This document shows positions 17,977 through 28,205 of a stretch of 64,000 nt of DNA, piece after piece (the stretch's first letter is position 1; each line of letters begins with the position of its first letter). Position numbers and translations under genes: made by a program. Origin of the DNA: Pseudomonadota bacterium (GTDB lineage Bacteria; Desulfobacterota; Binatia; UBA9968); the NCBI GenBank assembly GCA_021324155.1, contig JAJPJQ010000038.1, positions 1-64,000 on the forward strand. Reading direction: 5' to 3'. A model generated the notes under the pieces. The model was not told the origin of the DNA. It worked only from the letters and a program-made list of their open reading frames with translations, and did no database searches.

Positions 17977-19056
17977 TCAGCTTTTGAGCGCCGGCACGAC
18001 CTCGCGCGCGAGCAGATCGATCGCCTCTTCATAGTCGGGTCCGAGCTTGGCGAAAGCGATCTGATCGTAGCCGAGGTCGCCAGCGGCGCGGCTGAGCTTC
18101 AGCACCTGCTCGACGACCTCGTCGGGTGTGCCCGCGGCGTAACACGCGCGCACGACGTCCTCGCTTACGAGCGCCGACGCTTGCTCGGGCGTCGCGCCCG
18201 ACCGAAAAGCTTCTTTGAGCTTCAGCACCTCGGCGCGCCGAACGCCGAGCCGGTCGTATTCCTCGTCGGTAAAACCGCGCGCTTCCCATTGCAGGACCGA
18301 GTGCGCCGCTTGGCGCTTCGGAAATTCGATCGCCTGCGCGCGGTTGCGCGATACGGAAACGTTCAGCTCGCACATCTTGCGAAGTTTTTTGCCGGGCTGC
18401 GCCTCGCGCGCCGCGGCGTCCGCTTCGGCGAGCATCTTCGCCTGCCGGCCGGCGCGCAGCATCGGAATGAACGTGCCGGAGGAAATCACACCGTCCATAG
18501 TGCGGCCGCACATGCGCAGCGACTGCGGCCCGTTGCCGCCGCCGTAGAACGCGAACGGCGCGCGCGGCTTGAATGCCAGCGTAAATTTTCCGGAGCGGTT
18601 CAAACGAAAGTATTCGCACAGCAGCGGGAAATCCGCGTAGGCCACCTCCTCGCCGGCGAGCGCTCGGCGCAGTAGCTGCGCCGTCTCGCGCACCATCGCG
18701 ACCGGCTTGGCGATCTCGACGTGCTGCGGCGCTTGACCGAGATCGCCTTGGGCGATGCCGACGCAGATCTCGCGCCCGTCGGTCAGCTCCGAAAGCGCGC
18801 CGAGCGCGCCCGCGAGCTCGAGCGTCTGGTGGAAGTATGGGACCAGGATCGCGGTGCCGATACGCACCGGCACCGCGGCGGCGATCGCCGTCAAGACGAC
18901 GAGCTGCCCGCGATAACGGACGTTATCGTTCACCCAAATCTGGGAAAAGCCTTTTTCCTGGCCCAGGCGCGCGAGACGGACGAGCTCGGGAACCGAATAA
19001 TGATTGCAGAGATGCGTGACGAACTGGAGAGCGAATTCCCCGGTGTATTTTGTCAT
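17977..19056 (-). CDS. LLM-class flavin-dependent oxidoreductase
   Basis: Luciferase-like (bacterial luciferase/F420 or FMN) TIM-barrel oxidoreductase, 359 aa. Visible features: GFSQIWVNDNVRYRG near residue 37, VRIGTAILVPYFH near 62, GALSELTDGREICVGIAQGD near 85-105 and the C-terminal CYAAGTPDEVVEQVLKLS. Members oxidise varied substrates with FMNH2 or F420H2; many in this subgroup resemble methylenetetrahydromethanopterin reductase. No F420 synthesis genes are nearby, so the cofactor is undecided. It ends 27 bases before the YHS gene start on the same strand. Confidence 0.87.
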   Translation of the reverse strand: MTKYTGEFALQFVTHLCNHYSVPELVRLARLGQEKGFSQIWVNDNVRYRGQLVVLTAIAAAVPVRIGTAILVPYFHQTLELAGALGALSELTDGREICVGIAQGDLGQAPQHVEIAKPVAMVRETAQLLRRALAGEEVAYADFPLLCEYFRLNRSGKFTLAFKPRAPFAFYGGGNGPQSLRMCGRTMDGVISSGTFIPMLRAGRQAKMLAEADAAAREAQPGKKLRKMCELNVSVSRNRAQAIEFPKRQAAHSVLQWEARGFTDEEYDRLGVRRAEVLKLKEAFRSGATPEQASALVSEDVVRACYAAGTPDEVVEQVLKLSRAAGDLGYDQIAFAKLGPDYEEAIDLLAREVVPALKS

Positions 19057-19175
19057 AAAAAATCTTTCTAGCTTCGAGCTTCTAATTTCAAGTTAAGATC
19101 CGGAAGAGTCGCGTGCGTTAAGGCGGGCTTCGGCGAAATCCGAACTAGAAGCCTGAAACTTGCAACTTGAAACTC
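19057..19175. repeat. Intergenic imperfect inverted repeat
   Basis: The gap between fabH and the LLM gene carries AT-rich arms: a TTTCAAGTT core about 20 bases in and an AACTTGAAA core near the other end, each flanked by related CTTCTAA/CTAGAAG text. The word-like repetition of CTTGAAA and CTTCTAG differs from coding sequence around it. Probably a bidirectional structural or terminator-like spacer. Confidence 0.4.
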
Positions 19176-20171
19176 TTAAAATTTAACCACCGCCGCGCCC
19201 CACGCGAAGCCCGCGCCGAAGGCGTTCAGCAGCACGATGTCGCCGTGACGGATGCGCCCTTCGCGCCGGGCCTCGTCGAGCGCGATCGGAACCGAAGCGG
19301 CCGAGGTATTGCCGTAGCGGTCGAGATTGACCATGACTTTCGACATGGGAATCTTCAAGCGCTCGGCGAGCGCGGTAATGATGCGCAAGTTGGCCTGATG
19401 CGGAATCACGAGCGAGACCTGCTCGACGTCGATATCGGCCTCGTCAAGCGCTTCGCGGCTGATCTCCTCCATCGAGCGCACGGCGACCTTGAAGACTTCT
19501 TTGCCGTTCATCGTGATGGTGTGCTCGTTTTTCTTCACCGTCTCGGCGCTCGCGGGTTTGAGCGAGCCTCCGGCCGGGACATAGAGCGTCTTCACGTACG
19601 AGCCGTCGGTCCTGAGCTTCGCGCTGAGCACGCCGCGATGCCCGTCGTTGACCGAGCCGAGAACCGCCGCTCCGGCGCCGTCGCCAAAAAGAATACAAGT
19701 CGTCCGGTCTTTCCAATTGAGCAGCCGGCTGAGCGCGTCGGAGCCGACGACGAGCGCATGGCGGATCATACCGGTGCGAATCATCGAATCGGCGACTGCC
19801 AGAGCATTCAAAAAACCGGAGCAGGCCGCGTTCACATCGAAAGAAAACGCCTTCCGCGCGCCGAGCATGTCTTCGAGAACGCAGGCGGAGCTCGGAAAAG
19901 GATAATCCGCAGTTACCGTCCCCATGATGATCGCGTCGAGGTCCTTGGGGTCGACGCCCGCATCGTGCAGGGCCCGCACAGCGGCGCGATGCGCCATGTC
20001 GGCGTTGCCCTTGCCTTCTTCGAGGACGCGCCGCTCCTTGATCCCCGTCCGCGTCGTGATCCATTCATCGCTCGTGTCGACGAGCTCCTCGAGCGCCGCA
20101 TTAGTGACGACGCGCGCGGGCAGCTCGGAGCCGGTGCCGAGAACCACGCTGCGGTGATGGGATTGTCTCAC
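19176..20171 (-). CDS. fabH: 3-oxoacyl-ACP synthase III
   Basis: Condenses acetyl-CoA (or other short acyl-CoA) with malonyl-ACP to start fatty-acid synthesis. 331 aa. Catalytic triad is intact: Cys in NAACSGFLN (near 115), His in IPHQANLRI, Asn in [28 protein letters not shown] is present near residue 27. The start is GTG 20171, overlapping the fabF stop as GTGA and 6 bases from AGGAGG; open sequence upstream of this belongs to fabF. Pairing directly behind fabF without acpP, fabD or fabG is unusual but seen in some bacteria. Confidence 0.95.
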   Translation of the reverse strand: MRQSHHRSVVLGTGSELPARVVTNAALEELVDTSDEWITTRTGIKERRVLEEGKGNADMAHRAAVRALHDAGVDPKDLDAIIMGTVTADYPFPSSACVLEDMLGARKAFSFDVNAACSGFLNALAVADSMIRTGMIRHALVVGSDALSRLLNWKDRTTCILFGDGAGAAVLGSVNDGHRGVLSAKLRTDGSYVKTLYVPAGGSLKPASAETVKKNEHTITMNGKEVFKVAVRSMEEISREALDEADIDVEQVSLVIPHQANLRIITALAERLKIPMSKVMVNLDRYGNTSAASVPIALDEARREGRIRHGDIVLLNAFGAGFAWGAAVVKF

Positions 20172-21421
20172 TCGGGCCTCCTGAAGATAACGCACGCGTT
20201 CGTGCCGCCGAAGCCGAAAGAATTGGAAAGCGCTACTTGAATGTCCGCTCGCCGCGCCTTGTTCGGCACATAGTCGAGGTCGCATTCGGGGTCGGGATTT
20301 TCATAGTTGATGGTCGGCGGAATCAAGCCGTTATGCAGCGCCAGGACGCTGAAGACGGCTTCGACGGCGCCGGCCGCGCCGAGCAGGTGGCCGGTCATCG
20401 ATTTGGTCGAGCTCACCGGAATTTTATATGCTTGCTCGCCGAAGACGGTCTTGATCGCCTGTGTCTCGTTCATGTCGTTGTATTCGGTGGAGGTGCCGTG
20501 CGCGTTGATGTAGCTCACATCCTGCGGGCGAATGCCGGCGTCTTCGAGCGCGAGCTTCATGCAGCGCGCCGCACCCTCGCCTTCCGGCGCCGGCGCGGTG
20601 ATGTGGTGCGCGTCGCCGTTGGCGGCGTAGCCGATGATCTCGGCGTAAATCTTCGCGCCGCGCTTGAGCGCGCGCTCGCGCTCTTCGAGGATCAGCACAC
20701 CCGAGCCCTCGGCGATGACGAAGCCGTCGCGCTCCTTGTCGAACGGGCGGCTCGCGCGCTCCGGCTCGTCGTTGCGCGTCGAGAGCGCTTTCATCGAGGC
20801 AAAGCCACCCACGCCGAGCGGCGTGATCGCCGATTCGGCGCCGCCGGCAATCACCGCGTCCTGCAAGCCGCGGCGGATCGACTGGAACGCCTCGCCGATC
20901 GCGTGATTGCCGGACGCGCAGGCCGACGTCGGGGTCCAATTGACGCCCTTCGCGTTGTGGCGAATCGCGATCTGTCCCGGCGCGAGGTTGGAGATGACTT
21001 TGGGTATAAAAAACGGCGATATCTTGCGCGGGCCGCCTTCCAGATAAGCCTTGTGATAGGTCTCGATCGTTTCCAGACCGCAGAGCCCCACGCCGATAAT
21101 ACAGCCGACGCGCGGCGCTTCTTCGGGGTCGACCTTGAAGGCCCCGTCCTTCGCCGCCATATCAGCGGCCGCGACGCTGTACTGGATAAAGAGATCCATT
21201 TTCTTGATCTCTTTCGGCTCGATGAAGTCCTCGGCGCGGAAATCCGGCACCTCGCCGGCGATGCGGCTGGCGAAGAATTCGGTGTTTTGAAACCGGCTGA
21301 TGGGGCGGATGCCCGAGCGGCCGGCAGAGACCGCCTGCCAGTTCTTTTCCAACCCCGTGCCGAGCGGGCTCACGATGCCCAAACCGGTGACGACGACCCG
21401 TCGCGGTTCAGTTTCCCTCAT
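20168..21421 (-). CDS. fabF: 3-oxoacyl-ACP synthase II
   Basis: Elongating beta-ketoacyl-ACP synthase, 417 aa. It begins [17 protein letters not shown] and has the nucleophile Cys in [13 protein letters not shown] near residue 167, His in [11 protein letters not shown], the conserved Lys region and second His in [14 protein letters not shown], and ends with [18 protein letters not shown]. It is first in a two-gene unit with fabH. The carrier protein used is not encoded next to it. Standard length and complete active site. Confidence 0.96.
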   Translation of the reverse strand: MRETEPRRVVVTGLGIVSPLGTGLEKNWQAVSAGRSGIRPISRFQNTEFFASRIAGEVPDFRAEDFIEPKEIKKMDLFIQYSVAAADMAAKDGAFKVDPEEAPRVGCIIGVGLCGLETIETYHKAYLEGGPRKISPFFIPKVISNLAPGQIAIRHNAKGVNWTPTSACASGNHAIGEAFQSIRRGLQDAVIAGGAESAITPLGVGGFASMKALSTRNDEPERASRPFDKERDGFVIAEGSGVLILEERERALKRGAKIYAEIIGYAANGDAHHITAPAPEGEGAARCMKLALEDAGIRPQDVSYINAHGTSTEYNDMNETQAIKTVFGEQAYKIPVSSTKSMTGHLLGAAGAVEAVFSVLALHNGLIPPTINYENPDPECDLDYVPNKARRADIQVALSNSFGFGGTNACVIFRRPE

Positions 21422-21550
21422 AATCCTTTCCTTTAAAGCGGGTCCCTAAAAATAGAACAGAGAGGCCGGACATTCAAGGCCGTCGGGGTGGTAAGAAGTA
21501 TCCAATTATGCCCTGAAAACGCCTAATTATCATTCAAAGTTACATACTTG

Positions 21551-22576
21551 TTACAGCGACCAATATTTTTCCTGCACCCTTAATATATGCCGGACGAGCG
21601 GCTCGATGGCGGCTCCGCCGGGTGCCGGCGCGTCGCCGAGCTGCCGGTCGCGAAGCGATCGCAGGACCGCCGCGACCGATTCTTTGAGCGCCTTTAGATC
21701 GTATCCCCCCTCGAGTAGAAGCGCGATGCGCCCGCCTGCATGGCTCTCGGCCAACCGGACGAGCATGTCGGCTATCGCGGCAAAGCCGCTTTCGCTTACA
21801 TTCATGCCGGCCAGCGGATCGCGCCGATGCGGGTCGAAGCCGGCCGAGACCAGCACCCATTCGGGCCGATATTTGTCCGCGATCGGCACGATGACATCGC
21901 GAAATACCCTCAGGTATTCTTCGTCTCCGCAGCCGGCCGGCAGCGGCACGTTGACGGTAAAGCCCTCGCCTTCGCTGGCGCCGATTTCCTCCGCGGCGCC
22001 GGTCCCCGGATAAAACGGATATTGATGCGTCGACATGTAGAGCACCGACGAGTCGCGGTAGAACAGTTCTTGCGTGCCGTTGCCGTGATGTACGTCCCAA
22101 TCCATGATCAGGACCCGCTCCGCGCCGTAGCGGCGGCGCACGTACTGCGCGCCGATCGCGGCGGTGTTGAACAGGCAGAAGCCCATCGCCCGGTCCGGCA
22201 GCGCGTGATGGCCGGGAGGACGGACGAGCGCGAAGCCGTTGTCCGCCTCGCCCGCGGCAATGGCGTCGAGGAGCCGGAGAAAACCGCCGGTCGCGAGGAG
22301 CCCGACGCCGAACGAATCCCTCGAAGTCACGGTATCGCCGTCCAGCGCGAAGCCGTTCGTCTCCGAGGTCGAACGCACCAGCTCGATATATTCGCGCACG
22401 TGACACATTTCGATCTCTTCGTGCGTCGCGGCGCGCGGCTCGATGCGCGCGAATGCCGCACCGAGCTCCGCGGCTAGATCGAGCAGGACCTTGATGCGCT
22501 GCGCCCGCTCGGGATGACCTCGGCCTGGATCGTGCTTCAAATATTCGGGATCGATAACGACGGCGGATCGCGCCAT
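21551..22576 (-). CDS. Histone-deacetylase-like (AcuC/HDAC) zinc amidohydrolase
   Basis: Arginase/deacetylase-fold zinc hydrolase, 341 aa; bacterial relatives remove acetyl groups from polyamines or from acetyl-lysine, e.g. AcuC on acetyl-CoA synthetase. Motifs: RPPGHHALPDRAMGFC (catalytic His-His), MDWDVHHGNGTQE (zinc Asp and His), VLVSAGFDPHRRDPLAG (zinc Asp) and LLLEGGYDL. Start at MARSAVVIDPEY (22576) chosen by homology over an in-frame ATG 18 bases upstream. It stands alone, 129 bases upstream of fabF. Confidence 0.9.
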   Translation of the reverse strand: MARSAVVIDPEYLKHDPGRGHPERAQRIKVLLDLAAELGAAFARIEPRAATHEEIEMCHVREYIELVRSTSETNGFALDGDTVTSRDSFGVGLLATGGFLRLLDAIAAGEADNGFALVRPPGHHALPDRAMGFCLFNTAAIGAQYVRRRYGAERVLIMDWDVHHGNGTQELFYRDSSVLYMSTHQYPFYPGTGAAEEIGASEGEGFTVNVPLPAGCGDEEYLRVFRDVIVPIADKYRPEWVLVSAGFDPHRRDPLAGMNVSESGFAAIADMLVRLAESHAGGRIALLLEGGYDLKALKESVAAVLRSLRDRQLGDAPAPGGAAIEPLVRHILRVQEKYWSL

Positions 22577-22676
22577 TGCGATTTTATTTATCACGCGGCG
22601 GCTCCGCTGCCAATGTGAGCGCGCTTCGGTTGCCTCGCAGCGGTAAATGGATTAGCCTTACATCCGGAGGTTAACG

Positions 22677-22949
22677 ATGTTCGGCATTGGCATGCCGGAG
22701 CTGATTTTGATCCTGGGCATCGCGCTGATCGTGCTCGGGCCGAAAAAGCTGCCTGAGATCGCGCGCGCGCTCGGTAAAGGAATGGCCGAGTTTCGCCGCG
22801 CCACGGACGAGCTCAAGGACGAACTGACCCGCATCGAGCCGGAGCCCGAGACTTCGAAGACTCCGCCCCCGGACACGCAGCCGGCCGATACTGAGAGCCC
22901 GCACCCGCAAGCCGCACCCGGCGAAGAGAGTGAGCGAAAAATCCACTAG
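22677..22949 (+). CDS. tatA: Twin-arginine translocase subunit TatA/TatB
   Basis: Sec-independent protein export pore component, 90 aa. One N-terminal membrane helix ([20 protein letters not shown]), the FG-type hinge position replaced by LGPKKLPE, an amphipathic helix ([16 protein letters not shown]) and a proline-rich acidic tail. The motif PKKLPE and the [12 protein letters not shown] helix are as much TatB-like as TatA-like, so subunit identity is open. It overlaps tatC by 20 bases. ATG 22677 follows GGAGG with a short spacer. Confidence 0.92.
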   Translation: MFGIGMPELILILGIALIVLGPKKLPEIARALGKGMAEFRRATDELKDELTRIEPEPETSKTPPPDTQPADTESPHPQAAPGEESERKIH

Positions 22950-23679
22950 CGCGAGCGTCGATGACGCCCGGATGCCGTTTACCGGGCATCTCGAAGAGCT
23001 GCGCTCGTGCCTGGTCAAGTCTCTGCTGGCGGTCGCGGTCGGTTTCGCCCTCTGCTACGCATACGTCGAAAAGATCTTCTTTTTTCTTACGCGGCCGCTA
23101 ACGCGCGTCGAAGCGCCCGGCCTCACGCTTATCGGCACGGCGGTCGTCGAAGCGTTCTTTACCAAGATGAAGGTCGCGCTCATCGCGGGCCTGATCGCGG
23201 CGCTGCCGGTCGTGCTCTGGCAGGCCTGGCGCTTCATCTCGCCCGGTCTCTACGAGCACGAAAAACGCTACGCCCGCAGTTTTGTTTTCTTCGGAACGCT
23301 CTTTTTTCTCCTGGGCGCCTGGTTTTGCTACAGCGTCGTCTTCGATCTGGGGTTCAACTTACTGCTGCGCCGCTATCAAGCGATTCAGGTACGTCCCGCG
23401 ATTCGCATCGGCGAATACCTCTCGTTCGCGGCGAAGCTCGTCCTCGCGCTCGGGGTCGCTTTCCAGCTGCCGGTCCTCGCCTACTTTTTCGCGCGCGTCG
23501 GATTGATCGATCACCGCTTTCTCATCCGGCAGTTTCGCTACGCGGTCGTCATCATCTTCATCCTCGCCGCGATCCTCACCCCGCCCGACGTCATCTCGCA
23601 GGTGCTCCTGGCCGTGCCGCTGATGCTTCTATACGGCGTCAGCGTCGCGGTCGCTTATTTCGCCGGCAGAAGAAGGTAA
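22930..23679 (+). CDS. tatC: Twin-arginine translocase subunit TatC
   Basis: Membrane receptor for twin-arginine signal peptides, 249 aa with six membrane helices. The N-terminal signature [14 protein letters not shown], the [13 protein letters not shown] motif near residue 100 and the late [17 protein letters not shown] motif are all present. GTG 22930 overlaps the tatA 3' end by 20 bases. A second, downstream Tat gene is not present, so the system here is TatA(B)-TatC with any further subunit elsewhere. Confidence 0.95.
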   Translation: MSEKSTSASVDDARMPFTGHLEELRSCLVKSLLAVAVGFALCYAYVEKIFFFLTRPLTRVEAPGLTLIGTAVVEAFFTKMKVALIAGLIAALPVVLWQAWRFISPGLYEHEKRYARSFVFFGTLFFLLGAWFCYSVVFDLGFNLLLRRYQAIQVRPAIRIGEYLSFAAKLVLALGVAFQLPVLAYFFARVGLIDHRFLIRQFRYAVVIIFILAAILTPPDVISQVLLAVPLMLLYGVSVAVAYFAGRRR

Positions 23680-23712
23680 CCCGCTCGGAGCGAGCGGCGG
23701 ACTGGCGGCAAT

Positions 23713-24279
23713 CTATTTGCCGTCGTGGTTGTTGTCGTCGTTGATGAAGACGCAGGCGGCGAACACGGTCGTCCAAAGGCCGTCCTTGTTGCCGATGGCG
23801 GATTGCGTGATGTTGGTCGTGCGGACGATTTTCTCGGACATCTTGAAGATCTGCTCGCGCTCGTCCCACGCCGTGTCGGGATTGAACTCGATGCCGAGCG
23901 TCGTCGCGAGCATGCTCGCGGCCAGATCCTCGGCGTAGTCGCCGGCCTTCTCGTCGGTCTCGCCGAAAGAATGGTGCTCGGAGAGGTAGCCGTGCTGGCT
24001 TTCATCGGCGGGAATCGCGACGCCGACCGACGCCGCAACGAGCCGGTTCGGCTCGTTGCTGCTCTCGCGGTCGTAGACGCAAAAGACGATCTCGCCGGGC
24101 CGCAGGAGCTTCACGCCCTCTTCTTTCGACACCCGCTTGCATCCGGGAGGAAAGATGCTGGACACGAGCACGAGGTTGCAGTGCGCCAGGCCGGCCATGC
24201 GCAGCGCCAACTCGAACGACGCGAGCTTCTCTTTGTGAACTCCGACGCCTTTAGTGAAGAAGCATTTCTTGGGAACCAT
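23713..24279 (-). CDS. pdaD: Pyruvoyl-dependent arginine decarboxylase
   Basis: Self-cleaving decarboxylase that turns arginine into agmatine for polyamine synthesis. 188 aa with the family start [19 protein letters not shown], the autocleavage Ser-Ser pair in [13 protein letters not shown] (Ser40-Ser41, which would yield the pyruvoyl group on the alpha chain) and the catalytic-region [23 protein letters not shown] 24279 is chosen because homologues start there, with GAGG just upstream; a longer in-frame reading to 24321 is less likely. The family is common in archaea, chlamydiae and some deep bacterial lineages. Confidence 0.92.
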   Translation of the reverse strand: MVPKKCFFTKGVGVHKEKLASFELALRMAGLAHCNLVLVSSIFPPGCKRVSKEEGVKLLRPGEIVFCVYDRESSNEPNRLVAASVGVAIPADESQHGYLSEHHSFGETDEKAGDYAEDLAASMLATTLGIEFNPDTAWDEREQIFKMSEKIVRTTNITQSAIGNKDGLWTTVFAACVFINDDNNHDGK

Positions 24280-24339
24280 TTTCCTCGGGATATACCATAA
24301 CAAAAAAAACGTGACAAACAAAAATCGCCGCGTCCGAAT

Positions 24340-24843
24340 TTATTCGACGACGGCAAGCACGGCGCCCGCCTCGACGGAGTCGCCGGTCTTGACCCGCACC
24401 TCTTTCACCTCGCCGTTGATCGGGCAGCGCACCTCGTTTTCCATCTTCATCGCCTCGACGATCACGAGTCCCTGCCCTTTCTCGACTTTATCGCCCTCGG
24501 AAACGAGCACGGCGATTATTTTTCCGGGCATCGGCACCGAGACGTTCTGCCGGCCCTGGAGTTCGATTCCGGATTGCAGCCCGCCGAGCCGCACCCGGCG
24601 CTCGTCGACGAGATCGATATGATAATTTCTGCCGTCGACGAGCACGCGATACTCGTCTTCCTTGACGTCGACCTCGACTTCGAAGGAGCGGTTGTCGACA
24701 ATCAAAGAATAGTTCGTGAGCCCGGTCTTTTTTCCGTCGACCTGAAACTCGCTGCCGTCGACCGAGACGCGATAAACCGACTTGCCGATCTCCTCGATCT
24801 CGACGGTGTAAGTTTTTTCTCCAAGTCGGGCGATAAATGCCAT
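24340..24843 (-). CDS. Biotin carboxyl carrier subunit of acyl-CoA carboxylase
   Basis: Carries CO2 on biotin between carboxylase and transferase. 167 aa: an N-terminal beta-rich region (about 1-80), then the biotinyl domain with VPMPGKIIAVLVSEGD near residue 98 and the biotinylation site VEAMKMENEV near residue 132. Start at MAFIARLGEK (24843), with AGGAT upstream. It follows the biotin carboxylase gene in the same direction across a 90-base gap holding a strong hairpin. Together with the next two genes this forms a three-subunit propionyl- or acetyl-CoA-type carboxylase. Confidence 0.9.
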   Translation of the reverse strand: MAFIARLGEKTYTVEIEEIGKSVYRVSVDGSEFQVDGKKTGLTNYSLIVDNRSFEVEVDVKEDEYRVLVDGRNYHIDLVDERRVRLGGLQSGIELQGRQNVSVPMPGKIIAVLVSEGDKVEKGQGLVIVEAMKMENEVRCPINGEVKEVRVKTGDSVEAGAVLAVVE

Positions 24844-24879
24844 ATGAGCGATCCTAAAACAGCGGCTATTTTCGACTTT

Positions 24880-24917
24880 CGATTTTGGAGTTTCGATTGA
24901 TCGAAAATTCAAAATCG
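24880..24917. repeat. Nested hairpin between carboxylase and carrier genes
   Basis: Outer arms CGATTTTG (24880-24887) and CAAAATCG (24910-24917); inner arms TTTCGAT (24891-24897) and ATCGAAA (24900-24906) with a two-base loop. All arms pair perfectly. It may set subunit ratios by mRNA processing or act as a partial terminator. Confidence 0.55.
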
Positions 24918-24933
24918 CGAAATGTAGAATTCT

Positions 24934-26469
24934 TCAGCTCTTCCAACCTTTTCCCGGCGCTCCGGGAAGCGATCTGAGCGATACGCGCCGGCCGGAGTCG
25001 CGCCAGCGCGATTTCTCCGCCGCGCCGCGCGCGAGCATGAGGACCGCCCGCTCTTGCTCGCGGCCGAGCGCCGCGATCGCCGCGGATGCCAGCGCGATGT
25101 CCTTGTGCGGCAGGATTTCTTCCTTGTGCATGTAGCGGTACTCGTCGTCGATAAAGCCGGTGTTAAAGTCGCCCGCCATGAAGCGCGGGTGCCGAAGAAT
25201 CCACTGGTGGAACGGAATATTCGTCTTGATGCCGCGGACCTGGTACTCGCGCAGGGCCCGGCGCATGCGGATGATCGCTTCGACGCGGTCCTCGCCCCAG
25301 ACGATCAGCTTCGCGATCATCGGGTCGTAGTGGATCGGCACCTCGGCGCCCTCATAGACGCCGCAGTCGTTGCGCACGCCGAGCCCCTCGGGCAACCTGA
25401 GCCCTTCGATGCGGCCCGGACACGGCATGAAGTCGCTCTCCGGGTCTTCCGCATAAATGCGGCACTCGATGGCATGACCGGTCGGCTTGATGTGGCGCTG
25501 GCGCCACGGGAGATAGCTGCCCGCGGCGACTTCGATCTGCGCCTTGACGAGATCGATGCCGACGACGCGCTCGGTAACGGCGTGCTCGACCTGGAGGCGC
25601 GTGTTCATCTCGAGAAAATAAAAAGTCATGTTGCGGTCGAGCAGAAACTCGAGCGTGCCGACGCCGACGTAGCCGACGGCGCGCGCGCCCTGAATCGCCA
25701 CGCGGCCGATATTGCGCCGGGCGCGGTAATCGAGCGCCGCCGCCGGGCATTCCTCGATGATCTTCTGGTGCCGGCGCTGGATCGAGCAGTCGCGATCGTA
25801 GAGATGGACGACCTTGCCGTGCCTGTCGGCCAGAATCTGCACCTCGACGTGGCGCGGCCGGTCGATATATTTCTCGATATAGAGGCGCGGGTCGCCGAAG
25901 AACGACGCGGCCTCGGAGCGCACCGCGCGGTATGCCGAGACGATCTCACGGCTCGAGCGCACCATGCGGAGTCCCTTGCCGCCGCCGCCGGCCGCCGCCT
26001 TCAGCATGAACGGATAACCGACGGTCTCGGCGGCTTTCTTGACCTCGTCTTCGGACTCGAGGATATCCGATCCGGGCACCACCGGTACCCCGGCAGCCTT
26101 CATGACCGCGCGCGCCTTTACCTTGTCGCCCATCTGGTCGATGACTTTGGGCGACGGGCCGATGAAGGTGACGCCCGCGTCTTCGCAGGCGGCGGCGAAC
26201 TCGCTGTTTTCGGCCAGGAAGCCGTAGCCGGGATGGACGGCGTCGGCGCCGCTTTTCTTTACGGCGTCAAGAATGCGATCGATCGCGAGATAGCTTTGAA
26301 TCGATGGCGGCGGGCCCACGAGATAAGCGTAATCGGCGTATTTGACGTGCAGCGATTCGCGGTCGGCCTCGGAATAAACGGCGACCGTCTCGATATCGAG
26401 CTCGCGGCACGCGCGCACGATGCGCACGGCGATCTCGCCGCGATTGGCGATCAGGATGCGCTTAAACAT
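24934..26469 (-). CDS. Biotin carboxylase subunit of acyl-CoA carboxylase
   Basis: ATP-grasp enzyme that carboxylates biotin on the carrier protein, 511 aa. Begins MFKRILIANRGEIAVRIVRA; has AAAGGGGKGLRMV near residue 160, HVEVQILADRHGKVVHLYDRD region near 205, EFLLDRNMTFYFLEMNTRLQ (catalytic Glu and Arg) near 280, and ECRIYAEDP. A somewhat long C-terminus ends GAPGKGWKS. It lies between the transferase and carrier genes of the same complex. Confidence 0.95.
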   Translation of the reverse strand: MFKRILIANRGEIAVRIVRACRELDIETVAVYSEADRESLHVKYADYAYLVGPPPSIQSYLAIDRILDAVKKSGADAVHPGYGFLAENSEFAAACEDAGVTFIGPSPKVIDQMGDKVKARAVMKAAGVPVVPGSDILESEDEVKKAAETVGYPFMLKAAAGGGGKGLRMVRSSREIVSAYRAVRSEAASFFGDPRLYIEKYIDRPRHVEVQILADRHGKVVHLYDRDCSIQRRHQKIIEECPAAALDYRARRNIGRVAIQGARAVGYVGVGTLEFLLDRNMTFYFLEMNTRLQVEHAVTERVVGIDLVKAQIEVAAGSYLPWRQRHIKPTGHAIECRIYAEDPESDFMPCPGRIEGLRLPEGLGVRNDCGVYEGAEVPIHYDPMIAKLIVWGEDRVEAIIRMRRALREYQVRGIKTNIPFHQWILRHPRFMAGDFNTGFIDDEYRYMHKEEILPHKDIALASAAIAALGREQERAVLMLARGAAEKSRWRDSGRRVSLRSLPGAPGKGWKS

Positions 26470-26520
26470 GATGACAGACGGAGACAGAGTTGAGACGGAG
26501 ATTTCTGTCCCGGTCTCTGT
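26470..26520. repeat. Purine/pyrimidine-rich inverted repeat spacer
   Basis: The 51-base gap contains GACAGACGGAGACAGAG followed by GAGACGGAGA and then a CTGTCCCGGTCTCTGTC block that folds back imperfectly on the first. Also shares the GACAGAC word with the palindrome at 28127. Likely a structural intercistronic element. Confidence 0.35.
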
Positions 26521-28071
<1,551 letters not shown>

Positions 28072-28126
28072 CGCCGGTGTCTTCTCGCGGGGGAGCGACA
28101 TGGTTAAAGTGCGCGCAATAATAACA

Positions 28127-28143
28127 GACAGACGCCGTCTGTC
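28127..28143. promoter_or_regulatory. Palindrome in the carboxylase/M24 divergent promoter region
   Basis: Perfect inverted repeat GACAGAC (28127-28133), GCC, GTCTGTC (28137-28143), between two divergent genes. Size and location fit a dimeric repressor operator controlling the carboxylase operon, the peptidase, or both. Confidence 0.45.
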
Positions 28144-28205
28144 AACATAAAAACGCTGGCATCCTTGATGTTCCATAGCGAAATTGCTAACTTAGCTGTC
28201 TCCCC

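Noticed and set aside
20172-20285. Longer N-terminus for FabH
   Set aside because: It lies inside the fabF coding end; GTG 20171 with an AGGAGG site and GTGA overlap gives the normal 331-aa FabH.
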